Positions 7,304 through 17,524 of a stretch of DNA of 64,000 nucleotides are shown here, piece by piece. Under the pieces are notes generated by a model. The model searched no databases. It was given only the letters and a program-made list of their open reading frames with translations, and was not told where the DNA came from. The position numbers were made by a program, and so were the translations under genes. Every line of letters starts with the position of its first letter. Position 1 is the first letter of the stretch. The DNA comes from Parapedobacter sp964498395 (GTDB lineage Bacteria; Bacteroidota; Bacteroidia; Sphingobacteriales; Sphingobacteriaceae), in contig CAZCHE010000001.1 of the NCBI GenBank assembly GCA_964498395.1, forward strand, positions 124,001-188,000, given 5' to 3'.

Positions 7304-9886
7304 ATGAATAACACCATTTTTGTATTGTGCTTGTTGGCTTTATGCGTGTTTATAGGATGCAAAAAGCTAACGGATGGCGGTACACCGGAATCAGAGCCAC
7401 TCGTATGGCCTAACGAAGTTGGGCTGCTTACGTTTACACCTGCATTTCCGAATGACGGCGATGAGGTGACCATCCATTTTGACAGTAAGGAAGGCAATGC
7501 AGAACTGCAGGGCCATACGGGGGATGTATACGTACATATCGGCGTGATCACCCAATCAAGTGATGGGGCCGGCGACTGGAAGTATGTCAAAACGGATTGG
7601 GGTGAGAATACGTCAGCTAACCGGATGGATCGGGTCAGCGCGGATAGTTATGAACTTAAATTCAACCCCAGGACTTATTTTGGGGTTCCCGCTGGAGAAC
7701 AAATACATAAAATTGCCATGGTATTCAGGAACGTCGATGGAACAAAAGTGGGTCGTAACGCCGATGGAAGTGATATTTTCATGCCTGTTTTTGCTAGTGA
7801 TCAATTGGCGGCGCGCTTTACTTCACCCACCATGCAACCGCTGTTCGATCCCCAACCGGTGTCAACGGCGTGGACGGAAGGACAGCCCTTGGAACTCCAG
7901 GCCATTGCTTCCCGTAAATCGGCATTGAGCCTCTTGGTCAATGGTGAACCTATTGCTACAGCAGATGCCATGAATATCAACGAATCGTATACGTTCGGTG
8001 AGGCAGGTCCCTACACATTTACCGTCAGGGCTACTGCAGATGGTCAGATAAGCGAAAGCAGCTTCACGATATTGGTTTCGGGCGAGCCTGAGGTCGCCGA
8101 ACTTCCGCAGGGCGCTGCACCTAATGGCGTTACCTTTGGCAATGGCGGTACCACAGCCATATTTGCCCTGACCGCTCCGGAGAAAAATTCGGTTTATTTG
8201 ATCGGCGATTTCAACGACTGGACACCCGGGTCGGGAGGTTTCATGAAACGTACTCCAGATGGCAAGCGTTGGTGGACGGAGGTCACCGGGCTTGATCCCA
8301 ATAAGGAATATGCTTACCAGTTTCTTGTCGATGGCCAACTCCGCATAGCTGACCCTTACGCCCAGCTGGTGCTGGATCCGGACCATGACCAGTATATTCC
8401 CAGTAGTACATTTCCCACATTGAAACCGTATCCGGTGGGAAAAACAACAGGGATCGTGAGTGTCGTGAAAGCAAATGAGTCAACATATGCGTGGAGCCAT
8501 GGCAATTTCCAGCGCCTTCATCAGCACGACTTGGTGATTTATGAACTGCACCTGCGTGACTTTATCGCAGCCCGCAACTATAAAGCATTGGCTGATACGC
8601 TGGACTATTTATCAAATCTGGGGGTGAACGCGCTGCAACTGCTACCGGTCAACGAGTTTGAGGGCAATTCAAGCTGGGGTTACAACCCTTCATTCTATTT
8701 TGCTCCCGATAAATACTATGGTACTAAAAATGACTTAAAACAACTCATTGATGAATGCCATGGACGTGGGATAGCGGTGATATTGGATGTGGTGCTTAAC
8801 CATTCCTTTGGGCAATCGCCCATGGTGCAGCTTTATTTTGAGAATGGCAGGCCAACGGCAAACAACCCGTGGTTCAACCCCGAGCCGACACACCCCTTCA
8901 ATGTAGGATATGATTTCAACCATGAAAGCGAATATACGAAGGCTTTTGCAAAAGACGTGATGAAGTTTTGGATGGAAGAGTACCGTGTAGACGGGTTCCG
9001 ATTCGATCTCTCCAAAGGGTTTACCCAGAAAAACTCGGGCACTTCTGACGGAGCGGTAGGGCCATGGAGTGCTTATGACGCCTCGCGCGTGGCGATATGG
9101 AAGGAATACAATGACTTCATGCGCGCCATAGATAACCGCTTTTATGTCATACTCGAGCATTTCGCGGAAGATAGCGAAGAACAGGAACTTGCAGCGGCGG
9201 GCATGATGCTGTGGAACAACCTGAACCATGCATTTAACGAAGCAACGATGGGATGGCTTGACCAATCGGATTTCAAACGACTGTTCCATACGGAGCACGG
9301 GTTTAACGAACCCAACCTCATTAGTTACATGGAAAGCCATGACGAAGAGCGTCTGATGTACAAGAATTTGCAGTATGGTAATAGTGCCGGTGACTATGAC
9401 ACCAAGGATCCGAACACGGCATTGAAACGTATGGAAATGGCGGCTGCATTCCTCTTTTCGGCACCCGGCCCGAAAATGATTTGGCAATTCGGTGAATTGG
9501 GATATGACCGGTCGATCGACGAGAATGGCCGGACGGGAGAGAAACCCATCCTTTGGGAATACAATACGGGCAAACGGAGGGAACTGTATCAGGCGTTTAG
9601 CCGGGCGATCCGCTTCAAAACCCATAATGAGGTATTCAGGAATGGCCAATTCCAGTATGATCTGGCGGGGGCAGTCAAGTACATCAGTCTAACCCATGGA
9701 AACCAGCAGGTTATCGTGGTAGGCAATTTTGATGTGCAGACGAGGACGGCCAGTATCCCCCAATTGGCTGGCGGCAGCTGGTACGATAATACCGCCGGCG
9801 GGTCCGTGACCCTTTCCGCAGGTTACGAAAGGGCGTTGGCACCGGGTGAATACCATGTGTACAGCAAAACCAAATTAAATGAATAA
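7304..9886 (+). CDS. Lipoprotein GH13 alpha-amylase with starch-binding/E-set domains
   Basis: An 860-residue lipoprotein (signal ending FIGC, lipid-bearing Cys19) likely on the cell surface. Two N-terminal beta domains come first. A CBM48-like domain follows near residues 275-370 (VYLIGDFNDW). The GH13 barrel runs from about 410: DVVLNH, nucleophile Asp568 in DGFRFDLSKGF, acid/base Glu618 in VILEHFAED and Asp680 in ESHDEERL. It should cut starch or maltodextrins for the SusC/D importer encoded next. The ATG at 7304 is preferred to the GTG at 7301. It is the first gene after the LacI operator. Confidence 0.92.
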   Translation: MNNTIFVLCLLALCVFIGCKKLTDGGTPESEPLVWPNEVGLLTFTPAFPNDGDEVTIHFDSKEGNAELQGHTGDVYVHIGVITQSSDGAGDWKYVKTDWGENTSANRMDRVSADSYELKFNPRTYFGVPAGEQIHKIAMVFRNVDGTKVGRNADGSDIFMPVFASDQLAARFTSPTMQPLFDPQPVSTAWTEGQPLELQAIASRKSALSLLVNGEPIATADAMNINESYTFGEAGPYTFTVRATADGQISESSFTILVSGEPEVAELPQGAAPNGVTFGNGGTTAIFALTAPEKNSVYLIGDFNDWTPGSGGFMKRTPDGKRWWTEVTGLDPNKEYAYQFLVDGQLRIADPYAQLVLDPDHDQYIPSSTFPTLKPYPVGKTTGIVSVVKANESTYAWSHGNFQRLHQHDLVIYELHLRDFIAARNYKALADTLDYLSNLGVNALQLLPVNEFEGNSSWGYNPSFYFAPDKYYGTKNDLKQLIDECHGRGIAVILDVVLNHSFGQSPMVQLYFENGRPTANNPWFNPEPTHPFNVGYDFNHESEYTKAFAKDVMKFWMEEYRVDGFRFDLSKGFTQKNSGTSDGAVGPWSAYDASRVAIWKEYNDFMRAIDNRFYVILEHFAEDSEEQELAAAGMMLWNNLNHAFNEATMGWLDQSDFKRLFHTEHGFNEPNLISYMESHDEERLMYKNLQYGNSAGDYDTKDPNTALKRMEMAAAFLFSAPGPKMIWQFGELGYDRSIDENGRTGEKPILWEYNTGKRRELYQAFSRAIRFKTHNEVFRNGQFQYDLAGAVKYISLTHGNQQVIVVGNFDVQTRTASIPQLAGGSWYDNTAGGSVTLSAGYERALAPGEYHVYSKTKLNE

Positions 9887-9906
9887 CCAACATACACTTA
9901 TATTAA

Positions 9907-12891
9907 ATGATTAACAAGATGAAGAAAAATTACACAAAGCAAATGCTGATGTCATTCTTGTTGCTATGGGCAACGACGCTTGCCTTCGGACAAGGGGGGA
10001 GCATCAGTGGTAGGGTGGTCGATAGCGAGGGAAACCCTTTGCCACGAGCATCGCTATCCCTTAAAGGAACCAACCAACAGATTTCCACCAATGAAGAAGG
10101 GGAATACCTGTTTTCTGTCATCAGTCAACAAGAAGTTACGATAGTGGTCAGTTTTATCGGTTATCAAACCATAGAGCGCTTGGTGCAAGTGACCGGTGAT
10201 GTGGTTGAAAATTTCACACTGGCTTTCGATTTCCAGGGGTTAAGTGAGGTGGTGGTCGTAGGTTATGGAACCCAACAGAAAAAAGACCTGACAGGTTCCA
10301 TCACATCGGTGACGACCAAGGATTTCAACAAAGGACCCGCCACGACACCCGAACAGCTTATCATGGGCAAGGTGGCAGGTGTGCAGGTTACTTCGAATGG
10401 TGGGGCGCCTGGTGCAGGGAGCCGGATTCGGGTACGTGGTGGCTCATCGTTGAGTGCCAGCAATGACCCGTTGATTGTGATTGATGGTGTGCCTTTAGAC
10501 AATAATAGTATTTCAGGAGTGAGCAATCCGTTAAGCATGATCAATCCGAATGATATCGAATCGTTCAATATCCTGAAAGATGCTTCCGCAGCGGCAATCT
10601 ATGGTTCGAGGGCAGCGAACGGTGTGGTATTGATTACCACCAAGCGGGGTAGGAGCGATGATTTGCAAATCAATCTAAATACCCGGCATTCGCTTGGCTA
10701 CAGTACAGGTTTCATCGATGTACTTACAGCCGACCAAATGCGTGAGGTGGTAAATACGTATCCGCAAAGCACTGACGCGCAAAAGGCTTTGCTTGGTACG
10801 GCTAACACGGATTGGCAGAAAGAGATTTTCCAACAGGCCTATTCGGCAGACAATAACATTTCGTTTACGGGAGGAATTAAAAACCTGCCGTATCGGTTGT
10901 CTTTGGGTTACCTCCACCAAGATGGTATCTTGAAAACCTCCAATCTGAAAAGGACGTCAGGTGCACTTAACCTCAGCCCCCGATTTCTGGATAATCATCT
11001 AAAAGTAGATGTGAACCTGAAAGGAAGTATTTCCAACAGCCGTTTTGCTGATCAAGGAGCGATAGCGGGGGCATTGCGTTTTGACCCCACCCAGCCTGTA
11101 CATACTTCAAATAGTTATGGCGATTATTTTGAATGGCTGGTGCCTTCTACAGGTGAACCTAATCCGCAGGCACCTCGGAATCCGTTGGCTTTGTTAGAAC
11201 TGCGTAAGGATCTCAGTACGGTACAGCGAAGCATCGGCAATATGCAGTTCGATTACAGCTTCCATTTTTTACCCGAATTGAGGGCAAATTTGAATTTGGG
11301 ATATGATATCTCGCGGGCAGCGGGTACAATCGATGTTCCCGCATTTGCAGGCTCGGCTTTTGCAAGAAGGGGGCAAAGAGACCAATATGAACAAAACAAA
11401 ACCAATAAGTTGCTGGAAGGATATTTGAACTATACCAAGGAATTGGTTGATGCCGATAGCCGCATCGATGCCACATTGGGATATAGCTACCAGGATTGGA
11501 TACGGGAATCACCCACTTTCCCTAGCCTCAGCGAGGATGGCAGCGTGTACCAACCGGCGGGTGTACCGTTCAAGACACAAAACACCCTGATTTCCGTGTT
11601 TGGTCGGGTTAACTACAGCTACAAGGACCGTTATTTGCTGACCGCTACGTTGCGTCGCGACGGTTCCTCACGATTCAGCCAAAATAACCGGTGGGGTACT
11701 TTCCCCTCGTTAGCGTTTGCTTGGCGTATATCCGAAGAAGATTTCTTAAACACATCTTCTTCTTTATCGGACTTGAAACTGCGTTTGGGATATGGGGTGA
11801 CCGGTCAGCAGGAAATGCCTGCCGAATTGTCGGACTACCCGTATCTACCGGGCTACACCCAAAGTGACAGCACGGCCATGTACCAGTTTGGGAATGATTA
11901 CTATATATCATACCGCCCCAATGCTTACGATGAAAACATCAAGTGGGAGGAAACAGCTACATACAATGCGGGGTTGGATTTTGGCTTCCTCGAAGGTCGA
12001 ATTTCAGGTAGCGTCGATTATTTCCTGAAAAAAACAAAGGATTTATTGAGTGTGATCCCTATTCCAGTGGGTTCGAATTTCAGCAATCAAATCATGACCA
12101 ATGTTGGTGACATGCAAAGCACCGGATTTGAGCTGACGTTAAATGCAAATCCGATTAATACCAGTCGTTTCCGTTGGGATGCCGGTTTCAACTTGACCTG
12201 GAATAAGATCAACATTGAAAACCTGACCAAAGTAGACGATCCGAATTACCAAGGGGTGTGGGTAGGCGGTATTTCCGGTGGAACGGGCAATACCATGCAA
12301 ATCCATTCTGTAGGATATTCACCGTTTTCGTTCTTTGCCTACCGCCAGGTGTATGATGGCAATGGCAATCCGCTAGAAGATGTATACGAAGACCGCGATG
12401 GCAATGGAATCATCAACGAAAACGACCGATATCGTTATCAATCACCCGAACCGCGTGTGTTTCTTGGGTTTAATTCGCAATTTGCTTATGATAAGTTGAG
12501 TTTTGGGTTTTCATTGCGGGCCAATTTAGGTAACTACATGTACAACAATATTGTATCCAATTATGCTGCTTATCGTGAAATATTGAATCCAAATGGCTTC
12601 TTGACAAATGGTTCCACCAACGTATTGCAGACACACTTTTTCAATAACCAATACCTGACGGATTATTATATCGAGAATGCATCATTCCTTCGCATGGACA
12701 ATGCATTCCTCAACTACGACGTGGGCCGTATTGGTAGGGGTAAAACCACGTTGCAGGTTGGCCTTACCGTACAGAATGTTTTTGTCATTACAAAATACAG
12801 CGGTCTTGACCCTGAAATAGCAGGCGGGATCGATAACAATTTTTACCCACGCCCCCGGACGTTTGAGTTGGGGTTGAACCTAAATTTCTAA
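9907..12891 (+). CDS. SusC-type TonB-dependent outer-membrane oligosaccharide receptor
   Basis: A 994-residue SusC/RagA receptor. A signal peptide ends at AFGQ, followed by a carboxypeptidase-D-like domain (SGRVVDSEGNPLPRASLSLKG, about 30-110). The Ton-box region SEVVVVGYGTQQKKDLTG, the plug (GVQVTSN, IRVRGGSSL, LIVIDGVPLDNN) and a C-terminal beta-barrel ending in LNLNF follow. It would import maltodextrins with the SusD protein encoded 29 bases downstream. A second in-frame ATG at 9919 is an equally possible start. It belongs to the LacI-controlled operon. Confidence 0.95.
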   Translation: MINKMKKNYTKQMLMSFLLLWATTLAFGQGGSISGRVVDSEGNPLPRASLSLKGTNQQISTNEEGEYLFSVISQQEVTIVVSFIGYQTIERLVQVTGDVVENFTLAFDFQGLSEVVVVGYGTQQKKDLTGSITSVTTKDFNKGPATTPEQLIMGKVAGVQVTSNGGAPGAGSRIRVRGGSSLSASNDPLIVIDGVPLDNNSISGVSNPLSMINPNDIESFNILKDASAAAIYGSRAANGVVLITTKRGRSDDLQINLNTRHSLGYSTGFIDVLTADQMREVVNTYPQSTDAQKALLGTANTDWQKEIFQQAYSADNNISFTGGIKNLPYRLSLGYLHQDGILKTSNLKRTSGALNLSPRFLDNHLKVDVNLKGSISNSRFADQGAIAGALRFDPTQPVHTSNSYGDYFEWLVPSTGEPNPQAPRNPLALLELRKDLSTVQRSIGNMQFDYSFHFLPELRANLNLGYDISRAAGTIDVPAFAGSAFARRGQRDQYEQNKTNKLLEGYLNYTKELVDADSRIDATLGYSYQDWIRESPTFPSLSEDGSVYQPAGVPFKTQNTLISVFGRVNYSYKDRYLLTATLRRDGSSRFSQNNRWGTFPSLAFAWRISEEDFLNTSSSLSDLKLRLGYGVTGQQEMPAELSDYPYLPGYTQSDSTAMYQFGNDYYISYRPNAYDENIKWEETATYNAGLDFGFLEGRISGSVDYFLKKTKDLLSVIPIPVGSNFSNQIMTNVGDMQSTGFELTLNANPINTSRFRWDAGFNLTWNKINIENLTKVDDPNYQGVWVGGISGGTGNTMQIHSVGYSPFSFFAYRQVYDGNGNPLEDVYEDRDGNGIINENDRYRYQSPEPRVFLGFNSQFAYDKLSFGFSLRANLGNYMYNNIVSNYAAYREILNPNGFLTNGSTNVLQTHFFNNQYLTDYYIENASFLRMDNAFLNYDVGRIGRGKTTLQVGLTVQNVFVITKYSGLDPEIAGGIDNNFYPRPRTFELGLNLNF

Positions 12892-12920
12892 TTGTAAACG
12901 ACAACTAAAGAATTAAGATC

Positions 12921-14516
12921 ATGAATGTTGTAAGAAATATAAAAGCCATTGTAGGGATAGCGATTGTTCTCCTCGGGGTTTCGTGTACGAAAGACCTGGA
13001 CAGGACACCGATCTATGGCCTTACCTCAGTAGAGGTATATAAAGACATGCCGGGGTATCGAAGTGCTTTGGCAAAGGTGTATGCGAATTTTGCTTTAACG
13101 GGGAGTACTGGCCCAGCAGGGAATGGCGATGTGGCTGGAATCGATGAGGGTACTTCAGACTTTTTGCGCTTGTATTGGAATTTGCAGGTACTCACCACAG
13201 ACGAAGCTAAAGTGGCTTGGAATGACCCTGGCCTACCTGAACTCAACACGATTAACTGGACTGCTGCTAATCCGATGTTGACGGGGTTGTACAATCGCCT
13301 TTATTATGGTATTTCGGTAGCCAATGAGTTTATTCGTGAATCATCTGACGAAAAGCTGAATAGCAAAGGTTTTTCGGAAAGTGATTTGGCAGAAGCACGG
13401 TATTTCCGTGCCGAAGCGAGGCTACTGCGTGCTTACAGTTATTTCGTCGCGATGGATTTGTATGGGAATGTGCCTTTTATGTTGGATACCGACCCGGTGG
13501 GTACGTTTGTGCCTTTGCAGATTAACCGGGCGGATTTGTTTGAATTTGTTCGGACGGAGTTGGAATCGGTACAAGAGGAATTGAAGGATCCTCGCCAGAA
13601 CGAATATGGACGTATGGATAAAGCCGCGGCCTGGTTGCTCTTGTCAAGGTTATACCTCAATGCATCGGTGTATGCCGGTACGGCGAGGTATGATGAGGCA
13701 ATTGCCAGTGCGGCTAAGGTCATCAATGCAGGGTATCAGTTGGAAAGTGATTACCAAACGTTGTTCATGGCTGATAATCACACGCGCAATGGGGAGATCA
13801 TTTACGCGATCCCTTATGATGGGCTTTATGCCAAAACATTCGGCGGCACATCATTTCTTATCCATGCCTCCATCGGCGGGAATATGGATGTGAACAATTA
13901 TGGCGTCAATTCGGGATGGGCAGGTATCCGTAGTACACGGGCACTTCCCGGTTTATTCGGTGATTGGGATGCCACCGGCGATAGCCGGGCGCTTTTCCAT
14001 ACGGATGGGCAGGAGCTTGACATCAGTAACCTATCGGTATTTACGGAAGGTTATGGAGTGACTAAATTTAGAAACATCCGATCTGACGGGGGAGCTGTTT
14101 CAGATCCTAACAAAGAGTTCGCGGATACTGATTTTCCATTGTTCAGGTTACCAGAGGCTTATTTTAATTATGCCGAAGCAGTTTTGCGTGGTGGTGCAGG
14201 AGGCGATGTGCCTACAGCATTGGGGTATATCAATTTGTTGCGGCAACGGGCTTACGGTGATAATTCGGGAAATATAGCAGCCAATGAGCTGACATTAGAC
14301 TTTTTGCTCGATGAAAAAGGTAGGGAAATGTACTGGGAAGGGCAACGTCGTACGGATTTAATCCGCTATGGCCGATATACGAGTGGAGACTATACTTGGC
14401 AGTGGAAAGGTGGGATACGGGATGGCCGCAGTGTGGCGGGGCATTTCAATCTGTTTCCCATTCCGGCAACGGATCGTTCGGCAAACCCGAATTTGGAACA
14501 GAACCCTGGATATTAA
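12921..14516 (+). CDS. SusD-like surface glycan-binding lipoprotein
   Basis: A 531-residue SusD/RagB protein with a lipoprotein signal (VLLGVSC). Typical features are TPR-like helices, YFRAEARLLRAYSYFVAMDLYGNVPF, AAAWLLLSRLYLNASVYAG, FRLPEAYFNYAEAVLRGG, and a C-terminal segment GREMYWEGQRRTDLIRYG followed by LFPIPATDRSANPNLEQNPGY. It caps the SusC channel and binds the oligosaccharide. It sits between susC-like and susE-like genes. Confidence 0.95.
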   Translation: MNVVRNIKAIVGIAIVLLGVSCTKDLDRTPIYGLTSVEVYKDMPGYRSALAKVYANFALTGSTGPAGNGDVAGIDEGTSDFLRLYWNLQVLTTDEAKVAWNDPGLPELNTINWTAANPMLTGLYNRLYYGISVANEFIRESSDEKLNSKGFSESDLAEARYFRAEARLLRAYSYFVAMDLYGNVPFMLDTDPVGTFVPLQINRADLFEFVRTELESVQEELKDPRQNEYGRMDKAAAWLLLSRLYLNASVYAGTARYDEAIASAAKVINAGYQLESDYQTLFMADNHTRNGEIIYAIPYDGLYAKTFGGTSFLIHASIGGNMDVNNYGVNSGWAGIRSTRALPGLFGDWDATGDSRALFHTDGQELDISNLSVFTEGYGVTKFRNIRSDGGAVSDPNKEFADTDFPLFRLPEAYFNYAEAVLRGGAGGDVPTALGYINLLRQRAYGDNSGNIAANELTLDFLLDEKGREMYWEGQRRTDLIRYGRYTSGDYTWQWKGGIRDGRSVAGHFNLFPIPATDRSANPNLEQNPGY

Positions 14517-14552
14517 AATAGGCAATGGTTATACCCATCAATCAGTTTTAAG

Positions 14553-15599
14553 ATGAAAACGATATTAAATAAGATTACAGTCATCTGCACGATGCTATTT
14601 GTGTTGGTAGCCTGTAAAAAAGATGAACAACGGCTTGTGGCTAATGAAGGGGTTGCTCCCGAATTTGGGAGTATCCCTGCGGCTCTTGTACTGTTGGAAG
14701 AGCAGGCCACCACGGATAGTATTACCTTTTCCTGGTCGGAAGCCGACTATGGCTATCAGGCTGCTATCAAATACACGTTGCAGTTTGCTGCAGCCAATCA
14801 AACAGATTTTGAAGACGCGATCAATGTGGATTTAGGCAATGAGAGAAGCCGGACGTATGCCGTCGCCGACTTCAATGCCCTTGTTCTCCGATTGGGATTG
14901 GAGCCGGAAAGCCCGGGAGACGTGATATACCGTGTGCTGGCTTCCATATCGGATAACATTACATCCGTTAGTTCAGCGGTGAATACCATGACGGTGACAG
15001 CGTATTCCACATTTAGGGAGATACCGCTACTTTATGTGCCGGGTAGCCATCAGGGATGGTCGCCAGAGACAGCCCCACAACTAGCGGATGTCAATTTTGA
15101 AGATATCTTTGAGGGATTTGTGTATTTCCCTGACGCTTCCAATGAGTTCAAACTGACGGTTGTACCCTGTTGGTGCGAAGCAGATTACGGAAGTCCGGGA
15201 GGTAACCAATTGACGTTAGGTGGTGGAGATAATATCAAGCATGATGGGGCTGGTTTCCATCGCGTCACGGTCAACCTGAACGACCTTACTTGGCGTGCAG
15301 ATATCATGAATTGGGGAGTCATTGGCGACGCAACTCCAGGAGGATGGGATAGCGATCAGGACATGACGTATGCTGTCGAGGATGGGGTATGGAAGATTAC
15401 AGTCGCATTATCTGCAGGTGAATTTAAATTCCGGGCAAATGATGATTGGGGTGTCAATTTTGGCCACCATCCAGATGATGATCCTTTTGTGTTAAGTTAT
15501 GGTACGGACAACATCCCAGTTGCCGAGGCTGGAACATATGAAATCATACTTGATTTGCGGGATCCAACCAAATTTGTCTATAGCATCACAAAAAAATAA
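14553..15599 (+). CDS. SusE/SusF-like starch-binding outer-membrane lipoprotein
   Basis: A 348-residue lipoprotein (signal ending LVACKKDE). An N-terminal SusE-type domain (about 25-150) is followed by two similar carbohydrate-binding modules, starting near LYVPGSHQGWSPETAP and WGVIGDATPGGWDSDQDM. The GxWxxD-like and EFKFRANDDWGVNFG pattern is that of SusE/SusF Ig-like starch-binding domains. It would hold starch at the surface next to the SusCD complex. A strong hairpin lies immediately downstream. Confidence 0.88.
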   Translation: MKTILNKITVICTMLFVLVACKKDEQRLVANEGVAPEFGSIPAALVLLEEQATTDSITFSWSEADYGYQAAIKYTLQFAAANQTDFEDAINVDLGNERSRTYAVADFNALVLRLGLEPESPGDVIYRVLASISDNITSVSSAVNTMTVTAYSTFREIPLLYVPGSHQGWSPETAPQLADVNFEDIFEGFVYFPDASNEFKLTVVPCWCEADYGSPGGNQLTLGGGDNIKHDGAGFHRVTVNLNDLTWRADIMNWGVIGDATPGGWDSDQDMTYAVEDGVWKITVALSAGEFKFRANDDWGVNFGHHPDDDPFVLSYGTDNIPVAEAGTYEIILDLRDPTKFVYSITKK

Positions 15600-15607
15600 C
15601 AGACAAA

Positions 15608-15634
15608 GCGGCCAGAGCCAAATGCTTTGGCCGC
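15608..15634 (+). promoter_or_regulatory. Intercistronic hairpin between susE-like and GH13 genes
   Basis: GCGGCCAGAGC (15608-15618) and GCTTTGGCCGC (15624-15634) form an 11-bp stem with one mismatch and a five-base loop. No T-run follows, so full termination is unlikely. It may protect the 3' end of the susCDE part of the message or attenuate transcription of the downstream enzyme genes (inference). Confidence 0.55.
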
Positions 15635-15669
15635 TTATGAAATTTACAGTCATGGTTTACGAGAAAAAA

Positions 15670-17520
15670 ATGATGAGATTGCTGTGGTGTGCCCTTTTGA
15701 TGGTGGTGGGTACATGGGGTTATGCACAACCAACCGCCATCGACCGAGTGGAACCCCTCCATTGGTGGGTGGGCATGGCTAATCCTAGCCTGCAATTAAT
15801 GGTATATGGCAAAGATATCGCGGCCCATGATGTGTCGGTTGATTATCCGGGGGTGACCCTACAAAAGGTGCACCGTGTGGAGAATCCCAATTACCTGTTC
15901 TTGGATTTGGATATCAGGTCATCTGCTCAGGCAGGCACCGTGAATATCGTGTTTAATCGTGAAGGGTTAGCCATACCCTTGATATACGAATATGAGTTGC
16001 GTCAACGGGATTCCGATCAGGTAAAAGCGCAAGGCATTACCAGCGAGGATTTTATCTACCTGATTATGCCCGACCGCTTCGCAAACGGCGATATCAGCAA
16101 TGACGTGGTGCAGGGGATGCGTGAAACCACGCTCAACCGTGACTCCATGTATTATCGACATGGTGGTGATTTGCAGGGGATTATCAATAAATTAGACTAT
16201 TTGCAAGATTTAGGTATAACGGCTGTATGGCTTAACCCCGTATTGACCAATGATATGGAGCAGGCATCATACCACGGTTACGCGGCCACGGAATATTACC
16301 AGATCGACCCTCGTTTTGGTACCAACGAATTGTATAAAACACTGGCGGATGAACTCCATAAACGGGGGATGAAATTAGTCAAAGATTTGGTACATAACCA
16401 TGTGGGATTGCGGCATTGGACGGTGCTTGACCTGCCTTCGCACGATTGGCTCAACCAATGGCCGGAATATACCAATACGACGTATAAAGACCAGGTGCTA
16501 TTTGATCCCTATGCCTCTGAGGCGGATAAGAAACGCATGAGTGACGGATGGTTTGTGCCCAGTATGCCCGACATGAACCACCGGAATCCTTTTGTGCGCA
16601 ATTACATCACACAAAACCATATTTGGTGGGTTGAGTATGCGGGCGTGGATGGTTTCCGGCTGGATACTTATGCCTACAACGACCTGAATTACATGGCCGA
16701 GTGGGGCCAGCAAATCAAGGCCGAATATCCTGACCTGACGTTTTTTGGTGAAACATGGGTGCATGGCGTACCCAACCAAGCGGTGTATACCCAAGGGAGC
16801 ACGATCAACCAAAACTACGATAGCCACATGCCCGGCGTTACCGATTTCCAGACACATTTTGCCATTATTGAGGCGATGAATGGTGCCTTCGGATGGACTG
16901 ACGGGGTGAATAAGCTCTATAGCGTGCTCGCCAATGACTTCGTGTATGAAGATGCGTACCGTAATGTAGTTTTTCTGGATAACCATGATAAAAGCAGGTT
17001 TTTCTCGGAAGTGGGCGAAAACATAGACAAATATAAATCCGGATTATCTTGGCTCTTTACCACGCGGGGCATTCCGCAACTGTATTATGGTGCGGAAATC
17101 GGGATGAAGAACTTTGCAGATCCGGACGGCAAAGTGCGTGAGGATTTCCCCGGTGGATGGCCCACGGATACAGTGGATAAATTCAATGAATCCGGTCGGA
17201 ACGCCTTTGAAAAAGAAGTCTTCGACCATGTGAAAGCATTGGCCAATTACCGCAGGGAAAACCCGGTCTTACAAACCGGTAAAATGATGCAATACGTACC
17301 AGAAGATGCCGTGTATGTATATTTCCGGTACAACGATGATAAAACAGTAATGGTGGTGATGAACACCGATGAAAAAGAGGTTGCCGTAGCGACGGGCCGT
17401 TTTGACGAACGGATCAAAACCGCCACGCAAGCGAAAAACATCATTACGGGCGAAATCGTTGACCTTGCGCAGCCCATCAAGTTGAAGGAAAAGACCACAT
17501 TAGTATTAGAATTATTGTAA
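15670..17520 (+). CDS. Periplasmic GH13 neopullulanase/cyclomaltodextrinase-type enzyme (SusA-like)
   Basis: A 616-residue GH13 enzyme with a cleavable signal (ending WGYAQ). An N-terminal beta domain includes VEPLHWWVGMANP, the typical start of neopullulanase-like cyclomaltodextrinases. The barrel shows IMPDRFANGD, KDLVHNH, nucleophile Asp332 in DGFRLDTYAYND, acid/base Glu361 in FFGETW and Asp440 in LDNHDKSRF. It would cut imported maltodextrins in the periplasm to maltose and glucose. The start at 15670 is chosen for the signal peptide; several in-frame ATGs lie upstream (15622, 15637, 15652) and the frame overlaps the susE-like gene. Confidence 0.9.
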   Translation: MMRLLWCALLMVVGTWGYAQPTAIDRVEPLHWWVGMANPSLQLMVYGKDIAAHDVSVDYPGVTLQKVHRVENPNYLFLDLDIRSSAQAGTVNIVFNREGLAIPLIYEYELRQRDSDQVKAQGITSEDFIYLIMPDRFANGDISNDVVQGMRETTLNRDSMYYRHGGDLQGIINKLDYLQDLGITAVWLNPVLTNDMEQASYHGYAATEYYQIDPRFGTNELYKTLADELHKRGMKLVKDLVHNHVGLRHWTVLDLPSHDWLNQWPEYTNTTYKDQVLFDPYASEADKKRMSDGWFVPSMPDMNHRNPFVRNYITQNHIWWVEYAGVDGFRLDTYAYNDLNYMAEWGQQIKAEYPDLTFFGETWVHGVPNQAVYTQGSTINQNYDSHMPGVTDFQTHFAIIEAMNGAFGWTDGVNKLYSVLANDFVYEDAYRNVVFLDNHDKSRFFSEVGENIDKYKSGLSWLFTTRGIPQLYYGAEIGMKNFADPDGKVREDFPGGWPTDTVDKFNESGRNAFEKEVFDHVKALANYRRENPVLQTGKMMQYVPEDAVYVYFRYNDDKTVMVVMNTDEKEVAVATGRFDERIKTATQAKNIITGEIVDLAQPIKLKEKTTLVLELL

Positions 17521-17524
17521 GGAG

